A stretch of DNA of 64,000 nucleotides from Adiantum capillus-veneris (GCA_014529385.2 CM043942.1:27179969-27243968); one strand, 5' to 3'. Counted from the stretch's first letter, positions 11,787 to 22,539 are shown. A program made the numbers and translations. The notes: a model not told the origin generated them from the letters alone.

Positions 11787-11892
11787 CCCCCCCCCCTTTT
11801 TTTCTCATCGTTTTTCCCGTAGTGTCTCTAGTCACTGCGTTTTTACCCACATCCAAATTTCCATATTTCCTCGTATTCTGCTCGTTCGGGTC

Positions 11893-13917
11893 ATGGCCCG
11901 CACAAAGCAAACAGCAAGGAAGGTTTATCCTGGCCAGTCTGGTCCACAGGGCCAGGCTAGATTGTCTGCAGTGCAACTGTCAACATCGCAGGTGATTCCG
12001 GGCAAGAGCATGCCGTAGTTACGGGCAACAATGCGAAGAAGAAGATACGAGCAGAATAGGAGCGTTCTACTTGAACTTCGTAAGCTCCAAAAGCACATTT
12101 CATTGGCAATACCTAAGTTGTCATTCTAGAGAGTTGTTCGCGAGATTTTCAAGCAACACAACCTGAATTTCCGGTGGTCTCGAAGTGCAATGGGGTGCTT
12201 GCACGAGGCCACGGAGGATTTTTTTGTAGAGCTTTTCCAGGACCATCGGGCAACATTGATGCCACGAGACATCAACACACTTCGCCTTCTCAGGTTCAGG
12301 TATGACAAAACAATATCGCATGTCGGTATTTCAGACCGAGAGATGGACAATATTCTTAGAATACCACCTATTGACAAGGTAAAAGTTAATGAAGTATCTA
12401 CACAAATTCATCGATACAGCACCCGTCTCAACATTGAGCGGGACACAATAGAAGACGATAGTAAAAGATTGAAGAAGTTACACCTTGAGATGATGGAGGA
12501 ACAAATGGCAGTGCCATCAGCGACGCCAACGCTGATGATTTGTCATCGTTGTTTCTCTATTTCGATGTTGGCCTTCCTCTGTGGAGACGCATTTTGTATT
12601 TTCCCTATCACGTCCAGGAGATTGAAATTTTACAGAACCGGACGAGGGAACTCATAGACTCAATCATCAATTGCTTGCTTTGGTGCGTGCTATTCTTTTT
12701 TTCACAATAAATTCTTTTAATATATTGAATTTTGTATGACACGAATTTCTTTACAGTTTTGTAGTTTCAAATTTGCCTTGGAATGTGCAAAATGATGTCG
12801 CCATCCTTGACTCGCAACTCTCAGTCGTTTTGACGGTCGAGAATACATCTTTAGTGGACGTAGTTGACTGGTTCCAGTCAGTGAACATGGAGATGGCAAT
12901 TTTTTTTGTTTTGGCTTATAATGAAGGGAACGCAATGTTTTCAATAGTAAAATTATTTTATCTTGAACTCTAATTTGTTGTGATGACATATGTTTTACTT
13001 ATGTTTATTTGTAACAGCGCTCATTGGAGTCTTGTTCTCTTACCCCTTGAACGAAACCGGTGCTACCTTGCTAATTCAGGCCATGGATTTCATGGTGAAG
13101 TACGTAGGTAAGAGGTTTTGTATTTTGTTCGACATCGCATAGAATTTTGTTAAAAGTCGCTTATGAAATTTAATTATATTTTGCGCAGATTTATTCGGAA
13201 GCTTGTGTCTACTCTTGAACTTTAACACAAGAGCAAATATATGATAATCTTACGATTATTAGTTGCAAAGTCCCTAAGCAAGACGATGCCTACTCTTGTG
13301 GATGGAGGGTTTTAATCAATGCAAAAATTTTGTTAGGGGTCATGCTTGCTGGAAGTCATAGAAGTGTAAGCATTTGACACTCGTTTACAGATTTGTATCT
13401 TAATAAGTTAGTAGCTATGTTAATAAACATGATGTTCTTAACGCAGGTAAGAAATTTGATAGATTATTCAAAGGCTGATGTTTCTTCATTTAGAAACAGA
13501 ATGATTGAAAACTTGATCAATTGCGTGACCATGCGTCCAGACGGAGCACGTGATGCTATTGTCCCGCCAGCACCAAGGCCCACGCCTAGGCCTCCGCCGA
13601 CAAGATACCCCTTGCTTGCCCTACCAACACAAGCACATATCAATATCTCCCCAGATGCCTCCCCAACCCAAGCTCCCACCAGCTCTCGTCCTCAAGAAAC
13701 AGCTCCAGAACCCTCAAACCCCCCACCCACTAGCCCTCTTGTACATCCACCATCACCAAGTCACCCAGACAGCCCACCCACCACGCATCTTCCAACCCCT
13801 AGCTCTTCTTTGAATCAAACGTCACAAGATCGGCCAAACACCCCACTGACAACACTCCTTGGAGAGGAGTCTTTACATGAACCAACAGCCCCCACATCAC
13901 CGCACGCACAAGATTAG
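11893..13917 (+). pseudogene. CENH3-like histone H3 domain joined to a ULP1/SENP (C48) peptidase
   Basis: From ATG 11893 one frame starts MARTKQTARK, the histone H3 tail, then reaches an H3 fold: RRRRYEQNRSVLLELRKLQK (alpha-N), RVVREIFKQHNLNF, RWSRSAMGCLHEATEDFF (alpha-2) and ATLMPRDI. The Trp after Arg, ED after HEAT and TLM are closer to plant CENH3 than to canonical H3. About eight residues after LFQD, where H3 has NLCAIHA, are missing. After a frameshift near 12,505 and introns (exons about 11893-12683, 12757-12930, 13018-13107, 13189-13363, 13447-13917) come C48 peptidase motifs: AHWSLVLLPLERNRCYL with the active His, and VPKQDDAYSCGW with the Gln and Cys. The Asp site reads Asn (ANSG). 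A Pro-rich tail ends it. TAG at 12016 and 12127 and a TGA in exon 4 disable it. Whether both halves were one protein is inferred. Confidence 0.7.
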
Positions 13918-14501
13918 AAAGAGATTATGAAATGTACTTTTGACAAATTGATTACAAGAAATGGATCGAAATTTGACTTTTGTTTTGATTATGGTTCAAA
14001 GTTTACAAAATGTTGTGTACAGCTTTCCAAAAAATTGGGAGAGTGAGGATCCAATGGTGTTTGGTAATGTAGAGAGCTGCCTTTGTCGAGTAATCTTTGA
14101 GAATAGTATTTGAATCATTGTGTACAGTTCACTATTTCAAGTCTGTCACTGGTAATCTGTGCACAAAGATTCGTATTTTCTTGTCTTTGAGGTACCTGCA
14201 ATGCAATGTACGCGATAAGACATTGGGATACATGAGCACGATAGAAACATTAATGTATAAAAGTAATACATGTAGCTTAGTACCTTTCACATGTTACACT
14301 TGAAAACCGTAATTTTGAAGGCAAATTGAGATCGAACTTATTTAACAGATCCTCTCGAACCTCTCTTAAAGTGACATTTGATCTGACCACAACAACTGTA
14401 AGCAAATAATTTGAAAACTATATCTCGATGGACATCAAGGGATTAAAAGCATTGTCACTTAAATCTTGATCCATAGCTACCAACTGACCATTCACTCGAT
14501 G
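13918..14501. other. Non-coding gap, nothing recognised
   Basis: AT-rich sequence between two genes pointing towards each other. It probably holds their 3' untranslated regions. I see no repeat, RNA gene or coding motif. Confidence 0.4.
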
Positions 14502-15485
14502 CTACCTCATGTAGTAGAAAGAAACTATAAAATTCTGTGATGCTATCATACACTTGCACACAACCGAGCACTTGTCAACTTTGCACAAAATGCCTTCAGA
14601 ATCATTGACATCCCAATTATCATCCAAAAAATCAAGGCAAGTTTGAGATTTGCAGATGAACACGGTTTCTGTTTTTCTAACCTTCTCATCGTGGAAGAAA
14701 TCTATAAAGACATGTAATGGCATAAATAGACTGACTCGTACTTGCCTGCTTGCAATGTTTGGTCGCAAACACTTCAAAATTTCCTGATGAATCTTGAGTC
14801 TAAAACACTCAGAGGTTTCTGAAGTTGGAACTGGCCACTGTGGGGAATCTTGTTGGGGAAGAGGGAAAGGTTTCAAAGTGCCAAATCCATGGACAGAGCA
14901 AGGGGCGTTGTAAAAGTAGTCGTAAAAGAAAACTCCCCTCTCTGCGAGAGCTCTTCTTGCACTAGTTCTGTACATAAGTTCTCCCACTGAAGCATGAAAA
15001 GAATCAAAAATACCAATTATGCACTCAACTGGTTGCCAGTCTTCTTTGTTAGAAGGATAAATATCTACAAAAACAAAAGATAAGAGAATGGTCACAAGAA
15101 ATAGTCAACAAAATAACTTGAAGGATCTTTAAAGACTTTGTAGCAATATAGTAGTCACACAGTTTGGTCTATGAGCAGGAAACCCCAAAGGTGACTGTTG
15201 TAGTCGTAGTTCGAAGTGCATGCTCAATGAGCACCTCTTTCACTGTCTTTCCCGTTTGAGACAAGCGAAAATCTTTCACACGTCCTTGTAGCTGTTGATG
15301 AATTCATTTTCGATCCGTTTTCTTCTTCTTGTTTGAAGCACCAATGGTGACTGTGGTAGACATCTAGAGACCATGGTCTAAGTCAAAGCTGTTGAATAGT
15401 TCCATAGATTTAACAGAGGCGGATGGTCGTCGTAGTCGTCTTCCTTCCATCTCTGCTTCTATTAGCTGCGAAGTGACACTACACA
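14502..15485 (-). pseudogene. Decayed gene of unknown function, at least two exons
   Basis: Exon B (15064-14502) follows a clear acceptor, TTTTTGTAG, and reads for about 185 codons without a stop. It starts IYPSNKEDWQPVECIIGIFD and contains a Cys-rich C-terminus. An upstream minus-strand exon at about 15,485-15,170 reads in one frame with MEGRRLRRPSASVKSMELF, GRVKDFRLSQTGKTVKEVL and ALRTTTTTVTFG, broken by three stops. I recognise no domain in either. It converges on the 11893-13917 gene and shares the same style of decay, so it may belong to the same inserted block. Confidence 0.45.
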
Positions 15486-15737
15486 AAAACAATAGAAGAA
15501 AAGAGGCTCACTAGTTTACACAAGAAGTAGTAGCTTGAAAAGTGTTCATCAAAAGGTGTGCCTCATTGAATGTGAGTTATGGCACATTCGGCATTCGTCG
15601 GCCATGGCGGGGGAATCATTTGCACAAATCGCGTCATATCTTCTTATTCAGATCTTTTTAACGGAAAAAAACTCTTTTTTGAAAACACAAAAATTTGAGA
15701 TAAAAATCAAATAAATTGGAGCTACCATTGTGGTGAC

Positions 15738-16478
15738 TCAAACTCTATTGGTCGAACAGCATTCTCTCTCTAACTCCAAAAAGTCCTTTTTTGAGTCCAA
15801 ACTTTTCCTAATGGATGAGGTGGTTTCTGGTTTCTTCACATTACTCTGAGATGATCTCTCACGGTGTTCATCTCTTGGAATTGTTTCTGGTCCTTGCCCC
15901 AATATCCAATCCCAGATGGAATACCCTTGGTATTTGGTTTTTTCTACCTCCTTAGGAGTCATCATAACAAAGTTGTTGTTATAAAAATCCCTAAATATGT
16001 AGGTTGGTAGGTCTGTTGATCCCTTATCTTTGATCTTGAAGATATTGATGATCTTCATGGCCGTTAATTGTCTTGATTTGGCATGAGAAGTCCACAAAAG
16101 ATCTTTTATGTTGTTATCTTCCCAACAATAGACTCCGATCCGAGGATTATCCGTACTAAGCCATTTCAAAGGCTTCAATTCTACTTGATCATATCCCTTG
16201 AATTCTAAAGTTGGTGGTCCTTCTTTTGCTGACATATCTGGGATTATGGTGTTTACTTCTAGCCCCCATTTGTCTATCACGTCAGGGTTTTTGACTTATA
16301 AATACTGAGTTCCATTTTGATCCATGTACGTTTTTCGTTGTTTGTTTGCCCTAACCTCTTCTTCGAACTCAATACCATGGTCATCAATGCGAATAGCATA
16401 CTCCTCGTTAGGGTCCAAGTAAACCTGGGCTCCATGACAGTTAGTCTTGTAAAAAGATAGTATATGTTTATAGCGCAC
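15738..16478 (-). pseudogene. Upstream ORF of gypsy A (before Gag)
   Basis: Two minus-strand readings, 16296-16478 and 15738-16280, are in the same frame and separated by a TAA, so they were one ORF of at least 245 codons. The product is polar, with FKGYDQVELKPLKWL, YCWEDNNIKDLLW and YSIWDWILGQGP, and a Ser/Lys-rich end. I do not recognise a domain. It lies between a candidate primer-binding site at 17.57 kb and the place where Gag of element A should start, so I read it as the 5' coding part of that element, cut off by the inserted block. Confidence 0.5.
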
Positions 16479-17562
16479 TGTCGGTCCAGTTTTCGAGTGA
16501 GTCGAGTAAGGATAAATTTCCGATGTTGAATCTAAAAAAGTATCTGAGACTTATTTAGAAATTGTGTGCAAGGAATTGCCTTGATTCACGCTTTCTTCAG
16601 TAGATACTCTACTAGAGGTTTCTCTGAGTATGCCATGATTTCCTAGTACACGACCAGATATAAGGTTCATGTAAACTTATGAAGCCCTGGATAGAGTACT
16701 TACCTTTGGATTGACTCTATTCTTCTATAAAGACAATAGAGTTTTTGCTAATCTCGTGATTGGTCTCTATGTATCACTTCAAATCAAGCTATGAGAGTCA
16801 AAATTTGACTTTCAAATTCGTTTTTAGCAAAAAATCAAAGGTCTAATCAGTAACCTGTAAATTGAGTGTACATGTATCAATTTTGATCAGATTGAACCCA
16901 AAATTTCCATGTGGCTTTATATTATGTTGGTCTTTCACTGTATAAGTTCAAAAGTAAAAAATGATGTCTCTGGATAGCAGAAGTAGATAATTGCGATTAT
17001 TTACTTTTGTCAATTTTTTGCACTTTTTTTATTGGTTTGGTAAGTATACATCTTCTTTAAGCTTACCAACTGGTTCAGACAACTCTTAGGCTTACTCTCC
17101 AGTCGATTGAGTGGATTCAAGTCTTTTCAAGCTATTTCTAGCCGTAGACCTAGAATTCTGCAACTTCCAATAACAACTCACACTTGATCTTTCAGAGAGA
17201 GCAATGTTCTGAAATCCACTCGGATCCTACTTACCCTACTCCTAGATTCTCATGCAATGGAGTTGTGGTAAGTGTTCACAAACACTCATTTTCTTGTGTC
17301 TTTTTATGTTTTTTAGAGCCTGGATCTTAAGACTTTTCTCGTCTACCAATCATTCTCCAAATCCTAATATAAATCTATTATCCTATAGTCCTAAAGGTAC
17401 TCAGCAAGTACAATTACTTCCAAGCTACCTCTACACAGCAAAAGACGACAATCTTAAGCTATGCGGTTTCTAAAAGAAAGTTTTGAACTCTAGGTGAACC
17501 TAGAGGAAGTTAAAGGACAACTACACAAGGCGCTCGTGTTTTTTCCTAGTTTAGGTCTCTTC
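16479..17562 (-). other. Probable 5' leader of gypsy A
   Basis: About 1.1 kb between the upstream ORF and the primer-binding site, with no long reading frame on either strand and no repeat structure. A leader of this length is usual for large plant gypsy elements. Short open stretches at 17,252-17,473 have no recognisable motif. Confidence 0.4.
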
Positions 17563-17583
17563 GATCCCCGTCAGCAGTGCCAA
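17563..17583 (-). promoter_or_regulatory. Candidate primer-binding site of gypsy A
   Basis: On the minus strand this reads TGGCACTGCTGACGGGGATC, closely resembling the TGGCGACTCTGCTGGGGA type of plant gypsy primer-binding sites. It follows two bases after an LTR-like end ...CCCACA. A tRNA 3' end would prime minus-strand DNA synthesis here. Confidence 0.55.
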
Positions 17584-17584
17584 A

Positions 17585-18480
17585 TGTGGGACGCATGTCT
17601 AACCTCACCATCCTATCTTATTGCAGTATTAGCGAGAACCACGATTAAATTGTCAATCCATGGGACGAAGCTGACTCAACTAGTGCATAGAGGCTACAAG
17701 AGGTTGTCAATCTCTCAGAAAACAACTAACAACTTGCATCTAACTCACGCTACACTCAAGTGACTGAAATCACCAAAAGCCAATCGCTCATCAACAAGCA
17801 AATGACATCCGTTACAGCATGAAATGACATCCAAACGTAACAAAACTTCTAGGACAAGTTTATAAGACCAAAGCACACATGCTTATGGTTTCAAACCCCA
17901 CTTTAGGTCAAGTTCCAAAATCGCGATTATTAATAGTAGTGGATTTTTGACCTAGTCGTTTTCGACCCAGAATGCAACTAAATGCTTAGCAATGATGCCC
18001 CAATACCCCGCCTATGCTTAGGTTTTTGATTTGAATTCCTAGTTATGATGAAATTAGGCCGCAGGTCGGCGACACCAAAAGCTACAAAATATTGTGAATG
18101 GCTTACGTCAATGTGTAGAGCTCTTACATGTGGTTGCAATGCAACAAACGCATTCGCAATGTGACAACTAGAGAGGGAGTAGGAAGTGCGAGAAGGAGAG
18201 AAGTGAGCGTCGTTAGCTCACGCTATGTATTTCTTATCGAAAAAACTTACAAAAATTGGCTTTTATACCTTAGCCAAGGTTTTTGGGTGGTCAAAACTAA
18301 TAATTTGGAGTTCTACCAAAGCTGGGTGATGACTGGCAGATACAATCTAGAAGCTTGTAGCCCTGGCTCATTAATTACAAAGTTTATCCGAGAAAATAGG
18401 AGTCACAATATTCCCGATTTATCAAAATAATAAATGTTTTACAAAGAGAACTTCAAAAAATGGTGTCCTTGTTAGCTTGC
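17585..18480 (-). repeat. Candidate 5' LTR of gypsy A
   Basis: The LTR end next to the primer-binding site is placed at 17585, where the plus strand reads TGTGGGACGC. A minus-strand TATA box, TATAAAAGCC, lies at about 18,258-18,267, a good position for an LTR promoter. The outer end is uncertain and is set before the CT microsatellite at 18,489. The partner LTR would lie left of the window, so this cannot be checked by comparison here. Confidence 0.45.
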
Positions 18481-18486
18481 TGCTAA

Positions 18487-18488
<2 letters not shown>

Positions 18489-18560
<72 letters not shown>
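18489..18560. repeat. (CT)n microsatellite
   Basis: About 72 uninterrupted bases of CT. Confidence 0.98.
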
Positions 18561-18563
<3 letters not shown>

Positions 18564-19154
18564 ATCACACTATAAACTACCTCACATTCTCTATTCATGT
18601 CCGATCCCAGCACACCTCGGTCTAGAGGTACACGGAGATCAAAACCATCCCGTTATAATCTCGTCTTTATTGGTCATTGCTTATATTTGTGGGTATGAAA
18701 AATCTACACTCCCACGTCTACATGGGAATGCATATAGTGGATAAAACCCCCTTTGCATCTTCTTTAGCTGTAGCAATTCACAGCATCTTAACATCTCTTC
18801 ACAGCACATCCTTGTTCGAGGGATTACTATGCACATTACATGTTGGCCTCCAATTTGAGTATCATGACGTTGAACGCTTTCCAACTTGAGGCTGCATCCA
18901 TAGAGAGGAAGAGAGGCATCACCGTTGACCTAACTCCAATTTTTTTCTGTAATCCTGAAGGCAGACTTTAATATAAAATCTAATCTTAAATCTAACCTAA
19001 TTGAACATATGGTGATTCTGAGCTAATTGAACATGGTTAGTGGGTGAGTTAAGAGGTGTCAGATTCTGATGGACAGTTCATTGCGTTGTGTACCTAGTGT
19101 TTGCTCTTTGGGCAAAGCCTTGAGCTTAGGTGGAACTCCCCCTTCATTGACATG
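18561..19154. other. Gap without recognised gene
   Basis: Short overlapping readings on both strands at 18,680-18,890 have no motif. Nothing else is recognised. Confidence 0.4.
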
Positions 19155-19485
19155 CCCTAAAATCTAACCTAAATCTAAATCTACTGTAATCTTAAATCTA
19201 ACCTAGCTAATCTTAAATCTAACATAAATCTAAATCTAATCTAATCTTAAACTCAACATAAACCTAAATGTAATCAAACTTAAATGTAATTTAACCTAAT
19301 CTTAAGTCTAACCTCATTTAAATCTTAACCTAATCTTAAGTCTAACCTAATTTTAAATTTAGAATAAATTTTAAATATAAGTTAAATGTAATCTAACCTA
19401 ATCTTAGATCTTAATCTAACTTAATCTTAAATGTAATTTTAAATATAACCTAACCCTAAATCTTAATATAACATTTCATTAATTC
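19155..19485. repeat. Degenerate CTTAAATCTAACCTAA-type tandem repeat
   Basis: Words such as TAAATCTAACC and TAATCTTAAATCTAA recur every 10-20 bases across 330 bases with drift in spacing. The pattern is a low-complexity, slippage-derived array, not a canonical plant telomere repeat. Confidence 0.8.
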
Positions 19486-19503
19486 ATATTTTCTCTACTT
19501 TTC

Positions 19504-19607
19504 TATCTATCTCTCTCTCTCTCTCTTTGTTTTCTCCCCTTAGCTCTCTCTTTTTACCTTCTCCCCCCCTCTCTCTCTTTTTACCTTCTCCCCCCCTCTC
19601 TCTCTTT

Positions 19608-19665
<58 letters not shown>

Positions 19666-19767
19666 CTTCTCTCAATGTGTGTTGTATGCATTCTTTGTTT
19701 ATGAATGTGTGTGTAATTTTTTGTACATTCAATGTGTGTGTATGTGTTTTGTTTATGCATGTGTGTG

Positions 19768-19839
<72 letters not shown>

Positions 19840-19845
19840 GACACA

Positions 19846-19907
<62 letters not shown>

Positions 19908-20011
19908 TATTGAGAGGGAGAGAGAGAAAGAGGGGAATGAAACATGAGAGGGAGGAGAGGGAAGGAGCATACCTAGCTCTCCTTCCTCTCCTTGTGTGTG
20001 TGCGTGTGTGC

Positions 20012-20075
<64 letters not shown>
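19504..20075. repeat. Compound microsatellite cluster
   Basis: CT tracts at about 19,508-19,661 and 19,771-19,836, TG at 19,847-19,883, GA at 19,884-19,905, a second TG tract at about 19,992-20,022 running into a G-run of about 17 (20,021-20,038), then GA to 20,075. The tracts read as long Ser-Leu or Arg-Glu repeats but are not genes. Confidence 0.95.
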
Positions 20076-20081
<6 letters not shown>

Positions 20082-20159
20082 GTGCGGGTTTACTTGTTTT
20101 GCTAGACCGCCAAAACTTAGATCTGACCTCTGAGTTTTTGGCACTCTCGGATTATTTTT

Positions 20160-20285
20160 TACCCGTATAGGCGTCACTATAAGCATCGCTATGAGCGTCG
20201 TTATGCAACAAAGAGTGATGCCGTGGATTTTAACATTTGAGCGTCACACTGCCAACGCCGCTAATATGAGGAACCTCTTGTAGTG
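20160..20285. mobile_element. CACTA element terminus
   Basis: The segment ends ...CCTCTTGTAGTG at 20285, the inverted form of the CACTACAAGAGG start typical of CACTA transposons. Just inside are subterminal motifs of the form GCGTCACTATAAGC, ATCGCTATGAGCGTCG and GCGTCACACTGCC. It abuts gypsy B sequence exactly where that element should read on into its integrase region. The other end was not found, so this copy is truncated or its partner end is decayed. Confidence 0.6.
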
Positions 20286-21797
20286 ATACTCTTGTATGTC
20301 CACTTTCATGGTAGGCCGATAGAAATACATCTCTACTCCTCGGAGAGTAAGTTGAATGCCTCTATGCCCCGCATAGTGCCATGGAGAAGATAACCATCCT
20401 GCAAGGTGAATGGTTCCTCTTTCTTCTCGAAAGCAAGGACTGACATGACATCTTTAAAGTCAGGGTCAATAGCATACTCATCTATCATAGAAGATAGATC
20501 ATTGTGAGTTGCTATAGACACCGCATTAACTTTTGGTCGTTGTGAAAGTGCATCAGCCACTTGCTTACCAGCAATGTGAGCAATATGAAAATTAAATTGC
20601 AAAAGAAAATTTGCCCACCTCATTTGCTTGTCGGAACTTGGTTTGCTTCATGAAATACTTGAGACTTTGGTGGCCAACTCGTAGAATAAATGGAGTCCAC
20701 AATAAATAATGCCTCCATGTGTTTAGGGCATGTAGAACAGCTAAAAGGTCTTTCTCATATATGCCTAAGACATGTTCATCTGTATTGAGCCTTTGGCTTT
20801 CATATGCTATGGCATGCCCTTCATGAAGCAAGACTGCACCAAGGCAATCACCACAAGCATCACATTGGACCTTAAATGGCTTTGAGAGATCCGAAAGCAT
20901 GAGGACTGGTTGGGAGGTAAGCTTCTCTTTGAGCTTTTCAAAAGCATTTTTCTCCTTAGCAGTCCATAAATACTTAATGTTCTTCTTTGTTAAGTCATAC
21001 AGTGGTCTTGCTATTTGAGGAAAATTTGCTACGAAAGCATCTATAGTATGCACACATATCTATAAAGCTTCTTAGCTCATGTAGGTTCCTTGGATTAGGC
21101 CATGATTTTATTACCTTGAATTTTGATGGATCCATACGGATACCATCTCGAGAGATAATATGACCTAAGTATTGAATCTCTTGAAAGAAAAATTTTCTTT
21201 TCTTTTGGTTAAGAAAAATCACTTGGAGATGTTGCTTGTGTTCCTCCAAGGACTTGGAGTAGATGATGCTATCATGAAAGAACACTCCATTGAATTTGCA
21301 ATGCGGTCTAAAGATGTTCTCCAGACGATTGAGCGTGGCTGGTGCATTAGTCAAGCCAAAAGGCATGACTAGATATTCCTAAAGACCAAACATTGTGCGG
21401 AAGGAGGTCTTTAGGATATCTTCATCCACTATCCTTATTTGATGATAGCCACATTTAAGGTTAATCCTATTGAAGTAGATAGAGCCTTGTAGCTTAACAA
21501 ACAGACCTTCTACCAGAGGCACATGAAATTTTTTTTTGATAGTGATATGGTTTAGTGCTCGATAGTCCACACACATATGGTATGTACCATCTTCCTTTTG
21601 CACTCAAAAAGACTGGAGAACAAAAGAGAGAGGAGCTAGGCCTCACCATCCCTTTGTCTACTAATTCCTATACTTGCCTCATGATCTCCTCTTGTTGAAC
21701 ATGGGAAACTCGATATGGAGGCTTGTTAGGTGGTGAGCTTCCTGGTAGGAGCTCAATTCGATGGTCATCATCCCCTCGTTTTGGAGGTAAGCATTTT

Positions 21798-21799
<2 letters not shown>
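20286..21799 (-). pseudogene. Gypsy B fragment: RT, RNase H and integrase start
   Basis: Minus-strand readings give, in order, RIELLPGSSPPNKPPYRVS, CVDYRALNHITI, MPFGLTNAPATLN, LGHIISRDGIRMDPSK, then RNase H (VQCDACGDCLGAVLLHEGH, YEKDLLAVLHALNTWRHYL, AGKQVADALSQRPK) and the start of the integrase zinc region. This is chromovirus-type gypsy. The YxDD box reads FFHDSIIYS, so both catalytic Asp positions are disturbed, and the reading is split by several frame changes. The related copy at 61.3-62.1 kb is on the other strand. It stops at the CACTA end at 20285. Confidence 0.85.
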
Positions 21800-21841
<42 letters not shown>

Positions 21842-22212
21842 ATAAGTTTTTAGCATCATAGGAGAAAACCTAAGAGAACTCAAAAAGAGAGAAAAGGAGA
21901 ATCCTTTATCATCACAAGAACAATCTAGAGAGAGAGAGAGAGAGATGCGACTAATGTGACCGCTATCGTGCTTTATTATTGCAATAGTTTCAATTCTACC
22001 ATGTTGGCGTCCTATAGTCCTATCCTCCACTATTCGGGAAAAACCATTTTCTTGGCCATGTGTTTTAAGAGAAAAGAATAAATTTATGCAAGAATCTAGG
22101 GTCTCTCTCTAGGATTTATAACTAAAGTTAATGCCCTATTTTTGTACCTTGAAATAAAATCAAGGTCTAATGAAATAACAAATCGGATTTTTCCATTTTC
22201 AGTTGGAAAATT
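21799..22212 (-). repeat. Dispersed repeat with CT tracts, copy 1
   Basis: On the minus strand it shares with the copies at 42,886 and 57,104 the order GACCTTGATTT, AGAGAGAGACCCTAGA, CCAAGAAAATGGTTT, ATAGGACGCCAACATGGTAG, GTCACATTAG, then a CT tract. As in the 57-kb copy, a second segment follows (TAGATTGTTC ... TATGATGCTAAAAA) and then another CT tract. It abuts the gypsy B fragment. Confidence 0.85.
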
Positions 22213-22343
22213 AAGTATATGAAATACTTGGTCGGTAACGCGGCTATGAAGATTATTTCATATGCAAAATGTATGAATTGTTTGATTTTGTTGTTTTTAA
22301 CTGTCCATTTGAAATTATATACTAGCTAATCATATTCAAAAAA

Positions 22344-22539
22344 ATACTTTATTCATCAATCATCGCTATTTTAAATGTTCCATTTATATAGAATACTTTA
22401 TTCATCAATCATCGCTATTTTATATGTTCCATTTATATAGAATACTTTATTCATCAATCATCGCTATTTTAAATGTTTCATTTATATAGAATACTTTATT
22501 TATCAATCATCGCTATTTTAAATGTTCCATTTATATAAA
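22344..22539. repeat. 49-bp tandem repeat, four copies
   Basis: The unit begins ATACTTTATTCATCAATCAT, continues CGCTATTTTAAATGTTCC and ends ATTTATATAGA. Copies start at about 22344, 22393, 22442 and 22491. Degenerate relatives (ATTATCGCTATTTTTAATGC and similar) continue to about 22,760 with a longer period that includes a TTGCATGT segment. Confidence 0.9.

Larger units (their letters stand above)
11057..11892. promoter_or_regulatory. Shared divergent promoter region rich in CpG palindromes
   Basis: This 0.8-kb interval separates two diverging genes. It has facing TATA boxes near each edge and, between them, a GC-rich core with repeated TATCGCGTTTTG and TGTCGCG motifs. The richness in CpG is unlike the AT-rich surroundings. 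Such a layout fits a bidirectional promoter; whether the palindromes bind a transposase, a regulator or act as structure cannot be told from sequence. Confidence 0.55.
6056..15735. mobile_element. About 9.7-kb inserted block carrying four decayed genes
   Basis: The block lies between two parts of gypsy A: Gag stops at about 6055 and an upstream ORF of a minus-strand retroelement resumes at about 15,735. Inside are four intron-containing genes in the order plus, minus, plus, minus, none of them retroviral. The ends read cacccggttttc at about 6050 and, on the other strand from about 15,735, caccacaatgg. Only the first four bases agree and I cannot find a target duplication. It is therefore either a decayed DNA transposon with worn ends or a composite of several insertions. 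Boundaries are approximate. Confidence 0.5.

Noticed and set aside
6045-15735. Transib-type ends (CACAATGG on the right edge) proving a Transib/RAG-like transposon
   Set aside because: The left edge does not carry the matching CACWATG start and no 5-bp target duplication is visible; kept only as a possibility.
19504-20075. Long Ser-Leu and Arg-Glu reading frames
   Set aside because: They are translations of CT, GA, TG and CA microsatellites in different frames, with no non-repeat coding sequence.
22344-22539. CRISPR-like array
   Set aside because: Units are contiguous with no spacers and the DNA is clearly eukaryotic.
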